56,864 nt of DNA, from the NCBI GenBank assembly GCA_020852295.1, contig JADZBC010000016.1:64294-121157 (forward strand), read 5' to 3'. The stretch is from a bacterium. Lineage in GTDB: Bacteria; Patescibacteriota; Saccharimonadia; CAILAD01; JADZBC01. The translations under genes and the position numbers were made by a program. The notes beneath the pieces were generated by a model. The model made no database searches and was not told the origin of the DNA. It worked only from the letters and a program-made list of their open reading frames with translations. Each line of letters opens with the position of its first letter. The first letter of the stretch is position 1. This document shows positions 33,650 to 42,392 of the stretch, in pieces.

Positions 33650-34006
33650 TCAATCCTGTACCAGGCGCAAATGGCCACGCACCACCCCTTTCCTAGGTTT
33701 GCGCTGCCGCCGGCGCTGTCTTTGCGCCTCCTCGGCAGCATCCTGTTCGCGTACCTTCTGGCGAATAGACGCAAGCGTGACAGAAGCCGTTGCGAGTGTC
33801 TTGATGAGCTCGACATTGAGCTCAGTCACACGACCGCGGTACCGATCCTTGTAACAGATCACCACCTTGGTATAGACGTGCGCCCAGATTGGCTTGCTAT
33901 ACGCGAACGGGTCACGACTCGGATACGCCCGACGAAACACCAGCGCTACCGCCGCATCGATCACCATGTGCTCCTCATCGGTTAGATCCGATAAATCACC
34001 AGCCAT
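33650..34006 (-). CDS. GC-rich cassette protein, 118 aa
   Basis: Family not recognised. Soluble, with an acidic N terminus (AGDLSDLTDEEHMVIDAAVA), a central YSKPIWAHVYTKVVICYKDR, a helical part and an Arg/Lys-rich C terminus (RQRRRQRKPRKG) that suggests nucleic-acid binding. AGGAGG lies 7 nt before the ATG. It has its own consensus promoter and terminator, so it is a separate unit next to the 33494 cassette and in the same direction. Confidence 0.6.
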   Translation of the reverse strand: MAGDLSDLTDEEHMVIDAAVALVFRRAYPSRDPFAYSKPIWAHVYTKVVICYKDRYRGRVTELNVELIKTLATASVTLASIRQKVREQDAAEEAQRQRRRQRKPRKGVVRGHLRLVQD

Positions 34007-34040
34007 ACAGTACCTCCTGCTAGGGCTTGACGATCACCGC

Positions 34041-34069
34041 ATAGTATAAAAAATAACAGAAACTGTCAA
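34041..34069 (-). promoter_or_regulatory. Consensus promoter of cassette gene 34006
   Basis: TTGACA (34064-34069), 17-nt spacer, TACTAT (34041-34046) on the minus strand; leader about 30 nt. Confidence 0.75.
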
Positions 34070-34142
34070 GCTAGTTACGCTTTAAAATAAGCTTAATTTG
34101 CTAGTGATGCTCTTTTTTGAACAAAAAATGTGCTCGGGTATT

Positions 34143-35519
34143 TTAGCGCCATTTCATACGAGCGATAAGCTGCTCGGCTGCTTGTATTGAGGCCGTGTCG
34201 TTATAAGACATCGTCATTTCAAAGCCTTCGATTTTAGCCTCACCCACCTTATAGCCCTTCGTGCTTGTTACGACATAAATATTGAGTTGCTTTACGACAT
34301 TACTCCCGGTACCAACATTGTGCACTACCCGAACTGCAGCGAGGCCATCAAGCTTAATGGCAGATTTCGCGATAATCCGAAGCTCGTTGGGAGAATCTGT
34401 CGCCTTCTGATAATAGGCCTCTGAATTAGCATACGCCTTTGTTTGTGGTGTGATCGTAATATTGTACTCGCTCTTTGGCCCAAAATCAGCCGTCAGAGCG
34501 CAACTGTCACCAAGTGGGACATTATTGTCTTTGGGTAGCGGGATACTATAGCAGCCCCGATCCACCGACACAAATCCGCTCGGCAGATTCTTGAGCGTGA
34601 TTTCTTCTTTAGGGGTCTCCACGGCCGGTTTATTGCTACCGGTTTGAGACAGGATAAATGGTACTGCGATAACTACGAGCAACACTAAGGACACCGCAGC
34701 AATTACAAACGGTGTCGCCAAGCGGTTTGTCTTCTTTGGCGGCTGGAAGGCTACCCTGGGCCGATCAGCATCAGGAGCCGGCTCTACACCGCTCGGCATC
34801 GCATGATCGGATGTGGTATGGCTCGCATCACTGCCGAGCAATGGGTTTGGCGGCAATACCGAAGGAATGGGGCTCTTTGGAATTGGGTCAGCCTTGAGGT
34901 CCTCAAATGACAAGGTATCGGCACGTCGCGACAAACTTGGTGCTGCCTCTTGTTTCGCCTGACTTTGTGTAGCAGTCGCTTCATCGAGCGGGTGACGCAC
35001 CTCACGCGGAGCATCATGCGGAATTGGTTCTGGGGTTGGGGTGATCGGTTTCTCCGGCACATAGGTGTGCAACTCATGTTCAAACTTATCGGCTGGCTTC
35101 GGTGCGGCAGTGGGCTCTTCAGCAGCTCCATCGGCATCAGATTCTTGTGGCAGTAAGTCGGGTTCAGGCACCGGCGTAAACGGCGCGGCAGATTCTGTAC
35201 CAAAAGACTCTGAACCGTACTGCATCGATGGATTAAATGTCGGCTCGGCCTGGGCGGCCTGAGGCTCAGTCAGCGGCTGCACCACTTCACCGTGCGCAAG
35301 TTCGGGTGCATTATTGTCCTGCTCCGAAGTAGACTGCACAAATGGATTTACGGGTGGCTCATAGTGCGGTTGCGCCGCCATATCTACCGGCTGATCTGGC
35401 TCAGGAACCGCAGCAGTACTCGGCTCGGCTGCTGGAGGTGCCGCAGCTTCTTCATGCGGGAGCGGATAGTGTGCCGGTGGTGGTGGGATATGTGGTTGAT
35501 TGTCGTCGTTCGGTTGCAT
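34143..35519 (-). CDS. Single-pass membrane protein with Pro/Gln-rich cytoplasmic region, 458 aa
   Basis: Family not recognised. About 265 residues rich in Pro, Ala, Glu and Gln (disordered) precede one membrane segment (about 272-292, FVIAAVSLVLLVVIAVPFIL). The outer part (about 300-458) is a folded beta-type domain with two Cys (DRGCYSIPLP; LGDSCALTADFG) that could form a disulfide, ending MTMSYNDTASIQAAEQLIAR. A TGA-extended TATACT lies upstream. Confidence 0.7.
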   Translation of the reverse strand: MQPNDDNQPHIPPPPAHYPLPHEEAAAPPAAEPSTAAVPEPDQPVDMAAQPHYEPPVNPFVQSTSEQDNNAPELAHGEVVQPLTEPQAAQAEPTFNPSMQYGSESFGTESAAPFTPVPEPDLLPQESDADGAAEEPTAAPKPADKFEHELHTYVPEKPITPTPEPIPHDAPREVRHPLDEATATQSQAKQEAAPSLSRRADTLSFEDLKADPIPKSPIPSVLPPNPLLGSDASHTTSDHAMPSGVEPAPDADRPRVAFQPPKKTNRLATPFVIAAVSLVLLVVIAVPFILSQTGSNKPAVETPKEEITLKNLPSGFVSVDRGCYSIPLPKDNNVPLGDSCALTADFGPKSEYNITITPQTKAYANSEAYYQKATDSPNELRIIAKSAIKLDGLAAVRVVHNVGTGSNVVKQLNIYVVTSTKGYKVGEAKIEGFEMTMSYNDTASIQAAEQLIARMKWR

Positions 35520-35573
35520 TACAAATTTCTCGTATCCTTGAGTATATCAATTTTGTACCTGGCAAACCAGGAA

Positions 35574-36485
35574 CTAGGCTTCGCGTGAGGTCCTGTTTTG
35601 AACTAAATAGCGCGTGTAGGGTGTCCAGTCGCCACCCAGCAGCGTTACCCCCAGCTCAACACCAAGATCGACGGTCTTGGCTCTTTCATCGCGGTTTGGA
35701 TTGATTTCGACGAGATCGATCGAGCGCACATTTTCCTCGGCAAGCTGGCGGGTAATATAACTAATCTCGCGATAACTCAAGCCACCTTTGTTGATGATGC
35801 CAGTCCCTGGCGCCTCGCTGACGTCAATCGAATCAATATCGAGCGCCACGTGGAGCGGTCGATCGGCGATGCGCTTACGCACCGTCGCCATGATGTCGCC
35901 AATCCCCCGCTCGATAATGTCGTCCATAGTGTAGTAGCAGATGCCATGTTTATGAAGGTAGTCGAACTCAGCCTTATCGATATCTTTTACGCCGATGAGC
36001 GTCACATCATCATAACCGAAATGTTCGTGCCCAAAATGTACGTGCAAGCCGTCGCCCAGAGCGGTCGAGAGCGGAAAACCGTGCACATTGCCGCTTGGGG
36101 TATCAGCCGGATCATTGATGCAATCTGGATGTGCGTCGATATAAACGATGTGCGCTTTCGGCCATAATCGTTTGCTAGCGAGCATCGTAGCCATACCGAT
36201 GCTATGATCGCCGCCAATCGTTAAGACTTTGTCGTCTTTTTGCACATTGCTCGTAATCTGCCCAAACAGGTCGCCGCAATAGGCCACGAGTTCCTCTAAA
36301 TTACGCAAGCCCATCGTCAGCTCATCACTCGCTGGTGGATGCTCAACTGGCTGCAGTACCTCAACATCGATCTCGTTGTAGGCAAGCGCCTTGAGTAGTC
36401 CCCCTTCCAATAGCGCGACCGGTGCCATCTCGGTACCTGGATTTGAACTGCCTAGACTTGTGCCGGCCTGAAAAACTTTTAGCAT
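35574..36485 (-). CDS. Arginase/agmatinase-family ureohydrolase
   Basis: 303 residues with the binuclear manganese motifs in order: GGDHS, DAHPD, SGNVHG, and DIDSID with a Glu downstream in LVEINPNRD. Family enzymes hydrolyse arginine or a guanidino compound to urea. The 303-residue length and SGNVHGFPLS fit arginase better than agmatinase, but the substrate cannot be fixed from sequence. Divergent from the Mur ligase gene; TATAAT lies 9 nt before the ATG. Confidence 0.88.
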   Translation of the reverse strand: MLKVFQAGTSLGSSNPGTEMAPVALLEGGLLKALAYNEIDVEVLQPVEHPPASDELTMGLRNLEELVAYCGDLFGQITSNVQKDDKVLTIGGDHSIGMATMLASKRLWPKAHIVYIDAHPDCINDPADTPSGNVHGFPLSTALGDGLHVHFGHEHFGYDDVTLIGVKDIDKAEFDYLHKHGICYYTMDDIIERGIGDIMATVRKRIADRPLHVALDIDSIDVSEAPGTGIINKGGLSYREISYITRQLAEENVRSIDLVEINPNRDERAKTVDLGVELGVTLLGGDWTPYTRYLVQNRTSREA

Positions 36486-36494
36486 ATCCTTTTT

Positions 36495-36538
36495 ATTATA
36501 TGCCTTTGGCCCGTCACAATGCCAATCCTTGCTATAAT
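36495..36538. promoter_or_regulatory. Divergent promoters: arginase-like and Mur ligase genes
   Basis: Minus strand TATAAT (36495-36500) 9 nt before 36485; plus strand TGC-extended TATAAT (36533-36538) exactly 6 nt before ATG 36545. Confidence 0.6.
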
Positions 36539-36544
36539 CAAACC

Positions 36545-37861
36545 ATGAAAGCTATCAAGAAACTCCTCCGCCCCCTCGCACCAAAGAAAATAATCAATGC
36601 CTACCACTATGTTGAGGCGATTGGCCATGCCGCGCGCTACCGCCACCCAACGCGCAAAATGGTCACGATCGGCATCGTCGGCAGCAAGGGCAAGACCACC
36701 ACTGCCAACCTGCTCTGGGCTGCTTTGAGCGCGAGTGGCGCCAAAGTCGGCCAGACCGGTACCGCCAACTTCCGCATCGGCGAGCACGAGGAACTCAACC
36801 CCTATCACATGACCATGCCAGGGCCGGCCATCATGCAGCGCTACCTTAAGCAAATGCGCGATGCGGGCTGCGAATACGTCATCGTGGAGACACCTTCCGA
36901 AGGGATGGCCCAGTGGCGACACGTTGGCATCGACTATGATGTGCTCGTCTTTACCAATGTTACCAATGAGATTGTTGCAGCTCACGGCAATAGCCTCGAG
37001 CGACTCAAAGCTGATAACGAACGTGTTTTCAAAGCGCTCTACAAGACCGCGCAGACCACGCACCATGGCAAAGAAATACCAAAGATCATCATTACCAATG
37101 CCGACGCCGAGGATGCGCCACGCTACGCGGCCTTTCCGGCCGATCGCCACACAAGCTATGGCGTCAAAAACAAAGCCGACTACCAGGCACAAAAGATTAA
37201 GTCCTCAAAGGATGGCTTGGAGTTTAGTGTATCCGGTGACACGTACAGCTTGGCACTGCTTGGTGAGGTCAATGTCAGCAATGCGACTGCCGCGATAGCC
37301 GTCGCACGCGAGCTTGGTGTAGAAGTAGAGGCAATTCAGCGCGGCTTTGCCACACTCGGCACAATCCCCGGTCGCATGGAAGTGATTGAAGAAGGGCAAA
37401 ACTTCACCGTCATCGTGGACTATGCTCACGAAGAAACTGGCATGCAGGCGCTGATGGACGGCGCAAAGAATATTGTCGGCAAGGGCGGCAAAATCATCAC
37501 CCTACTCGGCGGCGAGGGCGGCGGCCGAGATGTTAAGAAGCGCCCGATCATGGGCGAGATCGTCGGCAAAACGTCCGACTATGTCGTGGTGAGCAATGTT
37601 GATCCGTACAAAGACGACCCAATGACGATCATAGAGGACATTGCCAAAGGCGCTCGCAAAGCCGGGAAAAAGGACGACAAAGATCTCTTTTGTATCGCCG
37701 ATCGACGTGAGGGCATAGGCAAAGCACTAAGCCTCGCCAAGAAGGGCGACCTCGTGTTGATTACTGGAAAAGGTGCCGAGCAATCGATTGTGATCGATGG
37801 TCAGTCCAGCCCCTGGGACGATCGTGAAGTTGTTCGAGAGGAACTAAAAAAACTAATCTAG
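36545..37861 (+). CDS. Mur ligase family protein (MurE-like)
   Basis: 438 residues from the leaderless ATG at 36545; 41 upstream codons in frame cross the promoter and are ignored. ATP site GSKGKTTTANLLW (about 48-60), central ligase motifs (TNVTNEIVAAHGN; GEVNVSNATAAIAVA) and the C-terminal domain with VDYAHEETGMQAL and DPYKDDPMTIIEDI. It should join an amino acid to a UDP-MurNAc-peptide in peptidoglycan synthesis. The lysine/DAP-choosing loop (usually DNPR) reads NVDPYKDDP, so the amino acid is uncertain. Confidence 0.88.
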   Translation: MKAIKKLLRPLAPKKIINAYHYVEAIGHAARYRHPTRKMVTIGIVGSKGKTTTANLLWAALSASGAKVGQTGTANFRIGEHEELNPYHMTMPGPAIMQRYLKQMRDAGCEYVIVETPSEGMAQWRHVGIDYDVLVFTNVTNEIVAAHGNSLERLKADNERVFKALYKTAQTTHHGKEIPKIIITNADAEDAPRYAAFPADRHTSYGVKNKADYQAQKIKSSKDGLEFSVSGDTYSLALLGEVNVSNATAAIAVARELGVEVEAIQRGFATLGTIPGRMEVIEEGQNFTVIVDYAHEETGMQALMDGAKNIVGKGGKIITLLGGEGGGRDVKKRPIMGEIVGKTSDYVVVSNVDPYKDDPMTIIEDIAKGARKAGKKDDKDLFCIADRREGIGKALSLAKKGDLVLITGKGAEQSIVIDGQSSPWDDREVVREELKKLI

Positions 37862-38239
37862 ATTTTCGTCTAGGAATGTTTTTAAGGCAGGTAAATCTTT
37901 CTTAGTGTGATCATAAAAGAAGCACTTAATTCCCAACGATTCGGCGCTCTTCATGGCGTCTAGGCTATGTTCAAAATATATTACATCATTAGCGTTTAGC
38001 TTTTTCTTCTGCAGCAGAATCTTAAAATAGCTTGGATCCGTTTTTTCTGGATTGTGCTTTAAAGTAAAGACCTCATAGGGAACTTTATCTAGATTAAATT
38101 TCTTAAACTGGTCATCGTTGGCACCAGTTAAAACAATTTTAGGATTTGGATAGCTTTGCAGCAATTCAAGCATCTCAATAAATATGGTGCCGTCTTTTAA
38201 GACCAAACCATCAATAGCATCGACTAGAATTGTCTTCAT
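37853..38239 (-). CDS. HAD-like protein lacking a standard nucleophile motif
   Basis: 128 residues from ATG 38239. The order of strands fits the haloacid dehalogenase fold: KIVLTGAND (motif II), a conserved KHNPEKTDPSYF stretch and VIYFEHSLDAMKSAESLGIK (motif IV). The N-terminal DxD motif reads VDAIDGLV, with altered spacing, so phosphatase activity is doubtful. ATGA overlap with trhO upstream indicates coupling; its 3' end overlaps the convergent Mur ligase by 9 nt. Confidence 0.75.
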   Translation of the reverse strand: MKTILVDAIDGLVLKDGTIFIEMLELLQSYPNPKIVLTGANDDQFKKFNLDKVPYEVFTLKHNPEKTDPSYFKILLQKKKLNANDVIYFEHSLDAMKSAESLGIKCFFYDHTKKDLPALKTFLDENLD

Positions 38240-39147
38240 CTGGCCATTTTCTCCAAATCTTTCACGGCCACTGGACACAGGCCGTCGTATTTTTTCACGC
38301 AGTCCTCGCAGCCGATGAAAAGTTGGTGACAATCTGGCTTGGTGCAGTCACGATACTGATCGCATGGCTTGCCACAGTGCTCACACTTAGCCAGCACCTG
38401 CTTGCCTGATTCGGTGTCGCCATTGGTGGTCATACGCGCATCAAACACAAAGTTTTTGCCGATAAAGTGACCATCGGGATATTTCTCCAGATACTTTACG
38501 ATACCACCTTCGAGCTGGCCAACGTCAGCAAAGCCTTCCTCGACCAATAGCGCACTGGCTTTCTCGCAGCGGATCCCACCAGTACAGTAGGTGACGATCT
38601 TTTTGTCCTTAAGATCCTTCATCTCTTTCACCTTCTCGGGTAGTTCATAGAACTTATCCGTATCTGGCTGAATAGCGTTTTCAAACCGACCGACTTTGTA
38701 CTCGTAGTTGTTGCGCATATCGATCATCATCACATCTTCACCGCGCTCAAGCATATCGTGCAGCTCTTCAGGCTTTACATACTTGCCAGTGTTTTTCAGA
38801 TCAACCTTATGTCGCAGCGTTACAATCTCAGGACGCTCTTTGATAATCATCTTCGGAAACGGCTGCTCGATAGCTCGTGACTCTTTGAATACTATGCCCC
38901 CGAATAGACTGTGGCCGTTACAAAATCGCTTGTATTCTTCCACTTGGCGGCGCGTACCGCAGACCGTGCCATTGATCCCCTCTTCGGCAATGAGGATTCG
39001 GCCCTTCAGGCCAATACTTTCGCAGACTTTTTTGTGGAGAAAGACCTCATAGCTTGGATCGGGAATCTGAACAAATTTGTAGTACAAAAGCACGATCAGC
39101 TTACCGGCTGGATGCTTTTTTTGTTCTGTTGTATTTTTTGCACTCAT
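38236..39147 (-). CDS. trhO: tRNA uridine(34) hydroxylase / rhodanese-like TrhO
   Basis: 303 residues from ATG 39147. N-terminal acylphosphatase-like domain with AEEGINGTVCGT, a rhodanese domain with active cysteine in YCTGGIRCEKASALL, and a Cys-rich C terminus (CEHCGKPC, DC, DCHQ, GCEDC). TrhO hydroxylates U34 of certain tRNAs. TATAAT lies exactly 6 nt before the ATG, so the 15 earlier in-frame codons are not used. ATGA overlap with the HAD-like gene. Confidence 0.93.
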   Translation of the reverse strand: MSAKNTTEQKKHPAGKLIVLLYYKFVQIPDPSYEVFLHKKVCESIGLKGRILIAEEGINGTVCGTRRQVEEYKRFCNGHSLFGGIVFKESRAIEQPFPKMIIKERPEIVTLRHKVDLKNTGKYVKPEELHDMLERGEDVMMIDMRNNYEYKVGRFENAIQPDTDKFYELPEKVKEMKDLKDKKIVTYCTGGIRCEKASALLVEEGFADVGQLEGGIVKYLEKYPDGHFIGKNFVFDARMTTNGDTESGKQVLAKCEHCGKPCDQYRDCTKPDCHQLFIGCEDCVKKYDGLCPVAVKDLEKMAR

Positions 39148-39154
39148 GATGGTA

Positions 39155-40114
39155 TTATACCTGATTTTGGGGCATTTTGGCGAGAATTTCACGAGCCTCC
39201 TCGATGCTTTTTGTCTCCATCAGTGAAGCTCGTAAATCATTGGCGCCGGGGAAAGATTTTAGATAGATTTTGAAAAATTTCTTGAGTGGCTCGTAGCTTT
39301 TTTGGCCTTCCCACGTCTGTTCAAAAAGATCAAGGTGATAGTTGAGCAGCTCGACGTGCTCGGCGACCGAGTGCTCAACCTCACCTGACTCAAACACGTA
39401 GATATCATGAAACACCCCGCGACCAATCATCAGACCATCGACGCCATACTCTCGAGCCAGCTCTTCACCCTGGGCGCGCGACTCAATATCGCCATTGCCG
39501 ATAATGACTGTATCGGGCGCGATCTCATCGCGTAGCTGCACGGCACGACCTATCTCATCCCAGTGAGCAGGCACCTTGCTCATTTCCTTGGTGGTGCGAC
39601 CATGAATCGTCAAAGCATCGAGACCAAGCCCAAGCAGGTGCCCAATCCACTCCTCGGTGGCGATAGTATTAAACCCGATGCGCGTCTTCACGCTCACCGG
39701 CAACTCGCCCGCTCCTTCCTGAGTTGCTTTGATGATCTCAGCAGCTCGAACTGGATCTTTGATAAGCGCCGAACACACCCCGCTGCGAACAATGTTTTTC
39801 TCAGGACAGCCCATATTGATATCAATGCCTGCAAAACCACGCTCGCGCATAGCTTTGGCCATCTCATAGTAGTGCTCGGGAAACTTACCCCAGATTTGCA
39901 CAATGAGTGGGGATTCTTCATTTTCAAAGCGAAGTTTTTTCTCGATAGCCGGACGGCCTGCCGACACAAATGCATCGGCATTAGCAAACTCAGTAAAGAA
40001 GACGTCTGGTCGAGCCGCCCGCATGACGACACGGCGAAAAACCGTGTCACTCACGTCGTCGAGCGGTGCCATCGCGAAGAAGGGCTTTGGAAAATCTTGC
40101 CAAAATGATTTCAT
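39155..40114 (-). CDS. dus: tRNA-dihydrouridine synthase
   Basis: 319 residues, FMN-binding TIM barrel with FAMAPLDDVSDTVFRRV, the catalytic cysteine block NMGCPEKNIVRSGVCSALI and IHGRTTKEMSKVPAHWD. Reduces uridine to dihydrouridine in the tRNA D loop. ATG 40114 follows TAAAAT by 8 nt. Next to trhO, another tRNA-modification gene. Confidence 0.95.
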   Translation of the reverse strand: MKSFWQDFPKPFFAMAPLDDVSDTVFRRVVMRAARPDVFFTEFANADAFVSAGRPAIEKKLRFENEESPLIVQIWGKFPEHYYEMAKAMRERGFAGIDINMGCPEKNIVRSGVCSALIKDPVRAAEIIKATQEGAGELPVSVKTRIGFNTIATEEWIGHLLGLGLDALTIHGRTTKEMSKVPAHWDEIGRAVQLRDEIAPDTVIIGNGDIESRAQGEELAREYGVDGLMIGRGVFHDIYVFESGEVEHSVAEHVELLNYHLDLFEQTWEGQKSYEPLKKFFKIYLKSFPGANDLRASLMETKSIEEAREILAKMPQNQV

Positions 40115-40167
40115 AAGGTATGATTTTAAGGCTATTTTCATAAAATTTAAAGTATAATAAGCACAAT

Positions 40168-41571
40168 ATGAGTGATTTACGAACCCCCTACTCACCCAAG
40201 AACGACAGCGAACCGGTCTTCACCTACGACCCTCTCAAAGACAAATCTCGCAAAATCCATGGCTTTGGTAAGCCGAAAAAACCATGGAAGAAGATTCTCG
40301 GTATTGCAGCCCTGATCATCGCAATCATCGGCGGGGCTTTGGCTATTTACTTTTATTTGCAGCTAAGCAAAATCTCAACCAACCTCTTTGGTGGTCCCGG
40401 TAAGCTCAAGGGCGAAGACGAGGGGCGCGTCAACGTCTTGCTGCTGGGCGTAGGTGACCCTGGGCACGACGGCGAGCAACTGGCAGACACCAATTTGGTG
40501 GTAAGCCTCAATACCCAAACCAACCAGGTCGCGATGATTAGCATACCGCGTGACACCCGTGTGAGTATCCCTGGCTATGGCCAAGCCAAGATCAACCAAG
40601 CCAACAGCAATGGCTTCCAGGAAAGCGGCGAACAGGGTGGTGTCAACTTGGCAAAGAGCACCGTTGAACAAACCCTCGGCATTCCAATTCACTACTACGT
40701 CAAAGCCAACTTTACTGGTCTTAAGCAGGTGGTAGATGCCGTCGGCGGTGTTCAAATAGAAGTTACTGAGTCGCTGTCTGACCCTGAATATCCTTGCGAC
40801 AACGACCAATACCGCAGCTGTGGCTACAAAATCAAACCAGGCACCTACACCATGAATGGTACCGATGCCCTCAAGTACGCACGGTGCCGCAAGGGCACTT
40901 GTGGCGACGACTTTGGTCGGGCCAAACGCCAACAGCAAGTTATCACAGCTGTACGCGAAAAAGTTATGAGCTCCTCAACGGTCTTCAACCCTGCCAAGCT
41001 CAATAGTCTGCTTGGTGCCGTGAGTGACAACATTCGCACCGACATGAGTATCAATAATATGCTCCGCGTCAACGAAATATCGAAGAAAATTGATAAAGCC
41101 AACATCACAAACATTGTCTTTAGCATTAAAGAAAACGGCTTCCTCAAATCAGACCCTGCTGGCACTAGCGATCTGTTGCCAGTCGGTGGATCATTCAAAA
41201 ATATCCAAGCCTTCGTCAAAGATATCTTCAAATATGGTCCCGTCTGGGCTGAAGAGCCGACACTCGCCATCGAGAATGGCACCGAAACAGCCGGACTGGC
41301 TAGTAAACTCAGTGACAAGATCGATAAAGACGGCAACTACATCACTATCGTATCGGTCGGCAACGCACTGACACGCGACTACGCCACAACTAAGCTGATC
41401 GACTACACAGGCGGAAAGAAGCCAAAGACGCTTGAATACCTCCAGAACCTACTTGGTGTAAAAGCCTCCGAACCAGAAGAGAAAGTCAAGAACCCTGAAG
41501 CAGATTTTAGAATCATTGTCGGCGCAGACCGCATCCCAACACCAACACCAGTCCCCGAAACAAGTAACTAG
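40168..41571 (+). CDS. LytR-CpsA-Psr (LCP) family cell-envelope transferase
   Basis: 467 residues: cytoplasmic N terminus (1-42), one membrane segment (about 43-65), the LCP domain (about 85-300: NVLLLGVGD, SIPRDTRVSIPGYG, YARCRKGTCGDDFGRAKRQQ with catalytic arginines) and a LytR C-terminal domain (about 365-460). LCP enzymes attach glycopolymers to peptidoglycan. TATAAT lies 9 nt before the ATG. Confidence 0.93.
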   Translation: MSDLRTPYSPKNDSEPVFTYDPLKDKSRKIHGFGKPKKPWKKILGIAALIIAIIGGALAIYFYLQLSKISTNLFGGPGKLKGEDEGRVNVLLLGVGDPGHDGEQLADTNLVVSLNTQTNQVAMISIPRDTRVSIPGYGQAKINQANSNGFQESGEQGGVNLAKSTVEQTLGIPIHYYVKANFTGLKQVVDAVGGVQIEVTESLSDPEYPCDNDQYRSCGYKIKPGTYTMNGTDALKYARCRKGTCGDDFGRAKRQQQVITAVREKVMSSSTVFNPAKLNSLLGAVSDNIRTDMSINNMLRVNEISKKIDKANITNIVFSIKENGFLKSDPAGTSDLLPVGGSFKNIQAFVKDIFKYGPVWAEEPTLAIENGTETAGLASKLSDKIDKDGNYITIVSVGNALTRDYATTKLIDYTGGKKPKTLEYLQNLLGVKASEPEEKVKNPEADFRIIVGADRIPTPTPVPETSN

Positions 41572-41572
41572 G

Positions 41573-42379
41573 CTAGCTAAGTCGCAGCTTACCGCTCTCG
41601 CTCACCAAAAAACCCTCTTTTTCTAGCTGAGCGACAAGCGAATCAAGTTCGTCGATTCGTTCATGCTTGATGGCACGTCGCAATTGTTGCGGACTGAGAC
41701 TGCGCCGCTGTAATTGTCGCAGAATCTCGCCACGTAGCTGCCGTACAGAGCCCTCAAATTTGGATTGCCGTACATAATGCTTACTGCGACGGTTTGGGTT
41801 TGGGAGCGTTTTTGCCAGATGACTTCCGTAGTCCATGAGCGCCCAATACCACTCGCGTGGGCTGTCGGGGTCGATAGTCTGCTCAACGAGTGGCAAGATC
41901 TCGCTATCAGCCACCCCTTCACGATCTTGGAAAAAATGATGGATATAAACCCGTCGAATATTTGTCTCAATAAAGACACAGGGCTGATTAAATGCGTACA
42001 CACGGATCGCTGCGGCCGTATTCACACCAATACCCGGCAGCTTAACGAGTTCCTCGGTGCTATTGGGCACCTGGCCGTCGTATTGCCCTGCAATAGCCTG
42101 AGCCGCTCGGTGTAAATACAGGGCCCGACGGTTGTAACCCAAGCCTGACCACTCGGCAATGACGTCACCTGGCTGAGCGGCCGCGAGATGACGTACATCA
42201 GCAAATGCCTTCAAAAAACTTTGATACTTTTCTGTGACACGGCTTACCTGCGTCTGCTGCAACATAAACTCCGAAACCATTATCTTGTAAGGATCATGCG
42301 TCTTACGCCATGGCAGTTCCCTTCCAAAATCGTGGTAATAATTCCAAACAGTATCGATAAATTTTTGCTGCTCCCCCAT
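41573..42379 (-). CDS. mutY: A/G-specific adenine glycosylase-like MutY without iron-sulfur site
   Basis: 268 residues from ATG 42379. HhH-GPD domain with catalytic Glu in SEFMLQQTQVSRV and helix-hairpin-helix LPGIGVNTAAAI. The residue matching the catalytic Asp is Glu (VFIETNIRRV, about 138). The cluster loop, normally C-x6-C-x2-C-x5-C, reads LAKTLPNPNRRSKHYVRQSK with no cysteine. The MutT-like C-terminal domain is absent, replaced by a short helical end. It should remove A opposite 8-oxoG if active. A winged-helix-like end (LSPQQLRRAIKHERIDELD) is unusual. Confidence 0.85.
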   Translation of the reverse strand: MGEQQKFIDTVWNYYHDFGRELPWRKTHDPYKIMVSEFMLQQTQVSRVTEKYQSFLKAFADVRHLAAAQPGDVIAEWSGLGYNRRALYLHRAAQAIAGQYDGQVPNSTEELVKLPGIGVNTAAAIRVYAFNQPCVFIETNIRRVYIHHFFQDREGVADSEILPLVEQTIDPDSPREWYWALMDYGSHLAKTLPNPNRRSKHYVRQSKFEGSVRQLRGEILRQLQRRSLSPQQLRRAIKHERIDELDSLVAQLEKEGFLVSESGKLRLS

Positions 42380-42392
42380 CAAATCGCGCTCA

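Noticed and set aside
32770-34080. Assembly chimera with an actinobacterial contig as the cause of the GC-rich islands
   Set aside because: The islands are short, lie in several places, carry AT-rich promoters blended with flanking sequence, and leave core genes and their promoters intact. It remains testable by coverage, above all for the end of the window (54400-56430).
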